Assembly (NCBI GenBank): GCA_913044255.1
Contig: CAJWOI010000068.1
Span: 1-10,392 of the forward strand
Direction: 5' to 3'
Origin: an uncultured Alphaproteobacteria bacterium
GTDB lineage: Bacteria; Pseudomonadota; Alphaproteobacteria; UBA7887
Length of the DNA: 10,392 nucleotides
The first letter of the stretch is position 1. Each line of letters begins with the position of its first letter. Below, piece after piece: positions 8,681-10,392 of the stretch. The notes beneath the pieces are model-generated. The model was not told the DNA's origin. It worked only from the letters and a program-made list of their open reading frames with translations, and did not search any database. Made by a program: the position numbers and the translations under genes.

Positions 8681-8782
8681 ATGTGCGGCATCGTGTGCAT
8701 CAGAGGCGGCGGGAATACCATAGAAGTGATCCTCGGCAGGTTTTTGGTTGGCTCGATAGTGCCAAGTTCGACTAGAATATAG
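8681..8782 (+). pseudogene. glmS: Relic of the 5' end of a glutamine:fructose-6-phosphate amidotransferase gene
   Basis: An ATG frame of 33 codons begins MCGIVCI, nearly the invariant class II glutamine amidotransferase start, where Cys2 becomes the N-terminal nucleophile. Residues 15-18 (EVIL) sit in exactly the register of the EILL of E. coli GlmS. Then the frame breaks: GGCTCGATAGTGCC at 8750-8763 is one nucleotide short of GGCTACGATAGTGCC, which would encode the GlmS motif GYDSA. About four codons before it (the RRLEYR region) are also missing. The frame ends in TAG 8 nt before the tRNA. GGAG sits only 1 nt before the ATG, too close for a normal ribosome site. I read this as the remnant of a glmS gene whose remainder has been lost. 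The match is short, so chance resemblance is not excluded. Confidence 0.45.
8748..8778 (+). promoter_or_regulatory. Possible promoter of the tRNA-Lys gene
   Basis: TAGAAT at 8773-8778 matches the -10 consensus at 5 of 6 positions, and TTGGCT at 8748-8753 matches the -35 at 4 of 6. The spacer is 19 nt, longer than ideal. Initiation would fall about 8785, giving a leader of only a few nucleotides before the tRNA. The -35 lies inside the glmS-like relic. This is a weak call. Confidence 0.3.
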
Positions 8783-8789
8783 GAGCTCA

Positions 8790-8865
<76 letters not shown>

Positions 8866-8872
8866 TTCTTTC

Positions 8873-8904
8873 AAGGACTTAGCTGGAAGTAGCTGAGTCC
8901 TTTT
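8873..8904 (+). terminator. Intrinsic terminator of tRNA-Lys
   Basis: AAGGACTTAGCT (8873-8884) pairs with AGCTGAGTCCTT (8891-8902) over 12 bp with one U-G pair, around a 6-nt loop GGAAGT. T residues at 8901-8904 follow, the first two inside the stem, so the U-tract is short. Position directly behind the tRNA supports the call. Confidence 0.8.
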
Positions 8905-8927
8905 CCATTCTAATAAGGGTATAATAA

Positions 8928-8946
8928 GGTTTTTTGAGCAAAAACC
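8928..8946 (-). terminator. A/T-rich hairpin, possible terminator for minus-strand transcripts
   Basis: GGTTTTTT (8928-8935) and AAAAACC (8940-8946) form a 7-bp stem with a small loop. Read on the minus strand it is followed by TTATTAT, a loose U-rich tail, and it lies downstream of the M48/sortase-relic stretch. The stem is mostly A-T, so termination strength is doubtful. The remainder of 8905-9001 shows no gene on either strand that I recognise. Confidence 0.25.
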
Positions 8947-9001
8947 GCCTAACCGGACAACAGGCCACTAAACACCTTTCATTGCTAGGCTTATAGCCGT
9001 T

Positions 9002-9349
9002 CTATAATGCATCGAATGGATAACACGTCACGAGTGTCAAGATCTTCTGGTCTTCTACTTCTGTAAGATGCGGTGATCTCGCGTCGAACACGTCGGTACT
9101 AATGACAACAAATTCGACGTAGGTAGCGTCCGCTTTCTGGACCCTGATGCTGTCATCAAGATCCAGCTCCTTTAGAAGCCGGAAGTGGGTATCTTTGTGT
9201 CCCGTGACGACACTGTGGCCGACCTCGCCAGGAGGGCCCGTTCCGGAAAGATGTGCGCGACCAAAGGCTAGCGTTCTGCCGCTGGAATTTGAAAGGACGA
9301 TCCGGCTAGTTCGGCCAAGATCAAACGCGCCACCGCGATATTCATGTTG
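9002..9349 (-). pseudogene. Truncated, frameshifted class GN-type sortase remnant
   Basis: Sortases are membrane-anchored Cys transpeptidases; the proteobacterial class GN type normally has about 200 residues and a nearby target protein. On the minus strand one frame reads SGRTLAFGRAHLSGTG, PPGEVGHSVVTGHKDTHFRLL and later KILTLVTCYPFDAL, the catalytic core with His (codon 9199-9197) and Cys (codon 9025-9023) 58 residues apart. Lesions: no N-terminal anchor; no start codon in this frame before the core; upstream, the expected VARL...IVL strand is split, with VARLILAEL in a different frame after ATG 9345 and SRIVLSNSSG in the core frame, implying an indel near 9315-9330; and TAG at 9004-9002 directly after CYPFDAL, before the GGPLRY segment that supplies the catalytic Arg. 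Sequence after the stop no longer matches in frame. The core is well kept, so decay may be recent. Confidence 0.75.
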
Positions 9350-10392
9350 TCAAGGGTTTGCGACTTTACTCAGCCGTTCCTCACGCGCCAGCAATGACGG
9401 ATGGGAATGATGGAAAGCCGAATAGAGCGGATCCGAGGTAAGCATACGGGCGTTTCTTTGATCTAGTTTCGAGAGCGCCCGAATCAGTGCCCGTGGATCG
9501 GCGTGGGAGGCGGCAAAGTCGTCGGCTTCGAACTCCATCCGGCGTGAAACGGCCATTGCGAGCGGTTTCACGAAAACGCCGACAATCGGCAACAAAAGTA
9601 TGGACAATGCAAGTGCCATTTGGGGCGATGGCCGCGATATGCCGAGGCCGCCGTAAAACCCCGGTTCGCCAATCAGCCAAGCGAGCAAGGCAAGACCGGT
9701 CAGCATGGCTACGGCGACAACCGCCAGGAACTTTTGCAAATGGCGGCGCTTGAAGTGACCGACCTCGTGCGCCAACACGGCATTGATCTCGTCGGCATCC
9801 AGAACCTCGACCAAGGTATCGAGAAGCACGATGCGCTTGCCGCTGCCGATGCCGGTGAAGTAGGCGTTGCCATGGGAGGAACGCCGCGACCCGTCCATGA
9901 CCTGAATTTTATCGAGAAGCAAACCGCACCTGTTGAGAAGGCCGGCGATCTGCCTTTCCAGTTTCTCATCCCGCAATGACGTGAAGCGATTGAACAACGG
10001 GGCGACTATCATCGGGTAGGCCCATGATTTCACCACGAAGGATCCCATCCAAAGAACCCAGAGATAAAGCCACCACAGGCTGCCGCCGTTTTCCATCACC
10101 CACACGGCCAAGGCGGCCAGCGGCGATGCAACGATGATCAGCAATGCCGCCTTCTTAACCGCATCCGAGGCGAAAAGTGGCGCGGTGACACGGTTAAAGC
10201 CGAACCGCTGCTCGATCACAAACAGTCGGTAGGCAAGTAGGGGAAGGCCCAACAACTGCATCAGCAGAAGCGTTGCAACGATTACCCCGACACCGATGGC
10301 CAGCGGCGGAAGGCCAGAAGCGCGCCAAGTGCGGTCGACCAAGTCCAGCCCGCCGCCAACCGTCCAGCCGATCAGCAGAACTGCCTCGATCA
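9350..10392 (-). CDS. M48 family (Ste24/CAAX protease-like) zinc metalloprotease, N-terminus beyond the window
   Basis: Membrane-embedded zinc endopeptidase with the Ste24 layout. About 346 residues are visible of roughly 410-420; the frame stays open to base 10392 (EAVLLIGWTVGGGLD precedes the TTG at 10342, which is therefore not the start). The zinc motif HEVGH is at nt 9769-9755, in INAVLAHEVGHFKRRH; the third ligand lies in MEFEADDFAA downstream. NAYFTGIGSGKRIVLLDTL, just before the zinc motif, is the usual substrate-groove segment, and DPLYSAFHHSHPSLLARE near the end is the usual C-terminal signature. At least six hydrophobic segments are spread along the chain. In bacteria the family is thought to act in membrane-protein quality control; no prenylation role is implied. 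GC is higher than in the left part of the window. It stops with TGA 9352-9350, directly abutting the sortase remnant. Confidence 0.95.
   Translation of the reverse strand, partial: IEAVLLIGWTVGGGLDLVDRTWRASGLPPLAIGVGVIVATLLLMQLLGLPLLAYRLFVIEQRFGFNRVTAPLFASDAVKKAALLIIVASPLAALAVWVMENGGSLWWLYLWVLWMGSFVVKSWAYPMIVAPLFNRFTSLRDEKLERQIAGLLNRCGLLLDKIQVMDGSRRSSHGNAYFTGIGSGKRIVLLDTLVEVLDADEINAVLAHEVGHFKRRHLQKFLAVVAVAMLTGLALLAWLIGEPGFYGGLGISRPSPQMALALSILLLPIVGVFVKPLAMAVSRRMEFEADDFAASHADPRALIRALSKLDQRNARMLTSDPLYSAFHHSHPSLLAREERLSKVANP

Noticed and set aside
8681..8782. The 33-codon frame as a genuine small protein
   Set aside because: The Shine-Dalgarno is only 1 nt from the ATG, and the sequence makes better sense as a frame-broken glmS start.
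8920..8925. Perfect TATAAT on the plus strand after the tRNA terminator
   Set aside because: No -35 at a suitable distance, and nothing on the plus strand downstream for it to drive.
9147..9410. Plus-strand open frame of 87 codons
   Set aside because: It is antisense to the sortase remnant and the M48 C-terminus, both recognisable on the other strand; its own translation is Arg/Ser/Pro-rich with no family resemblance.
9487..9979. Two plus-strand open frames opposite the M48 gene
   Set aside because: They mirror the M48 coding sequence, including its zinc motif, and have no recognisable domain.

Overview
The window looks like a chromosomal segment of an alphaproteobacterium, probably Rhodospirillales-like and possibly marine. 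The evidence is the leuA to mreBCD-mrdA-rodA order, the character of the proteins, an alphaproteobacterial-type tRNA-Lys(CUU), and remains of a sortase of the proteobacterial (class GN) type. GC content, estimated by eye on sample lines, is about 45-50% in the left 8.6 kb and about 55-63% in the last 1 kb.

Positions 1-1305 hold the 3' five-sixths of leuA (2-isopropylmalate synthase), whose start lies outside the window. Positions 1426-7048 hold a complete, tightly packed elongasome cluster on the plus strand: mreB (actin-like filament), mreC and mreD (membrane and periplasmic scaffold), mrdA (PBP2 transpeptidase) and rodA (SEDS glycosyltransferase). Together these make one machine that inserts peptidoglycan along the side wall of a rod-shaped cell. 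mreC/mreD overlap by 4 nt, mreD/mrdA are 11 nt apart and mrdA/rodA 3 nt apart, so at least these four are probably co-transcribed.

Positions 7182-8592 hold two accessory genes on the same strand: a hormone-sensitive-lipase-type alpha/beta hydrolase and a small antibiotic-biosynthesis-monooxygenase-fold (YgiN-like) protein. The hydrolase leader carries a canonical G-quadruplex motif that covers its Shine-Dalgarno sequence and can alternatively pair with a C-rich segment just upstream.

Positions 8593-9349 have no intact protein gene. They contain what reads as a decayed 5' end of glmS (MCGIV start, later GYDSA after a 1-nt deletion), a complete tRNA-Lys(CUU) with an unusual U at the discriminator position, a strong intrinsic terminator, and on the minus strand a 5'-truncated, frameshifted and prematurely stopped sortase remnant that still has its catalytic His and Cys. 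Positions 9350-10392 (minus) hold most of an M48/Ste24-type zinc metalloprotease that runs off the right edge.

No complete new system is visible. The most unusual material is the relic-rich, composition-changing stretch around the tRNA and the G4/Shine-Dalgarno overlap.
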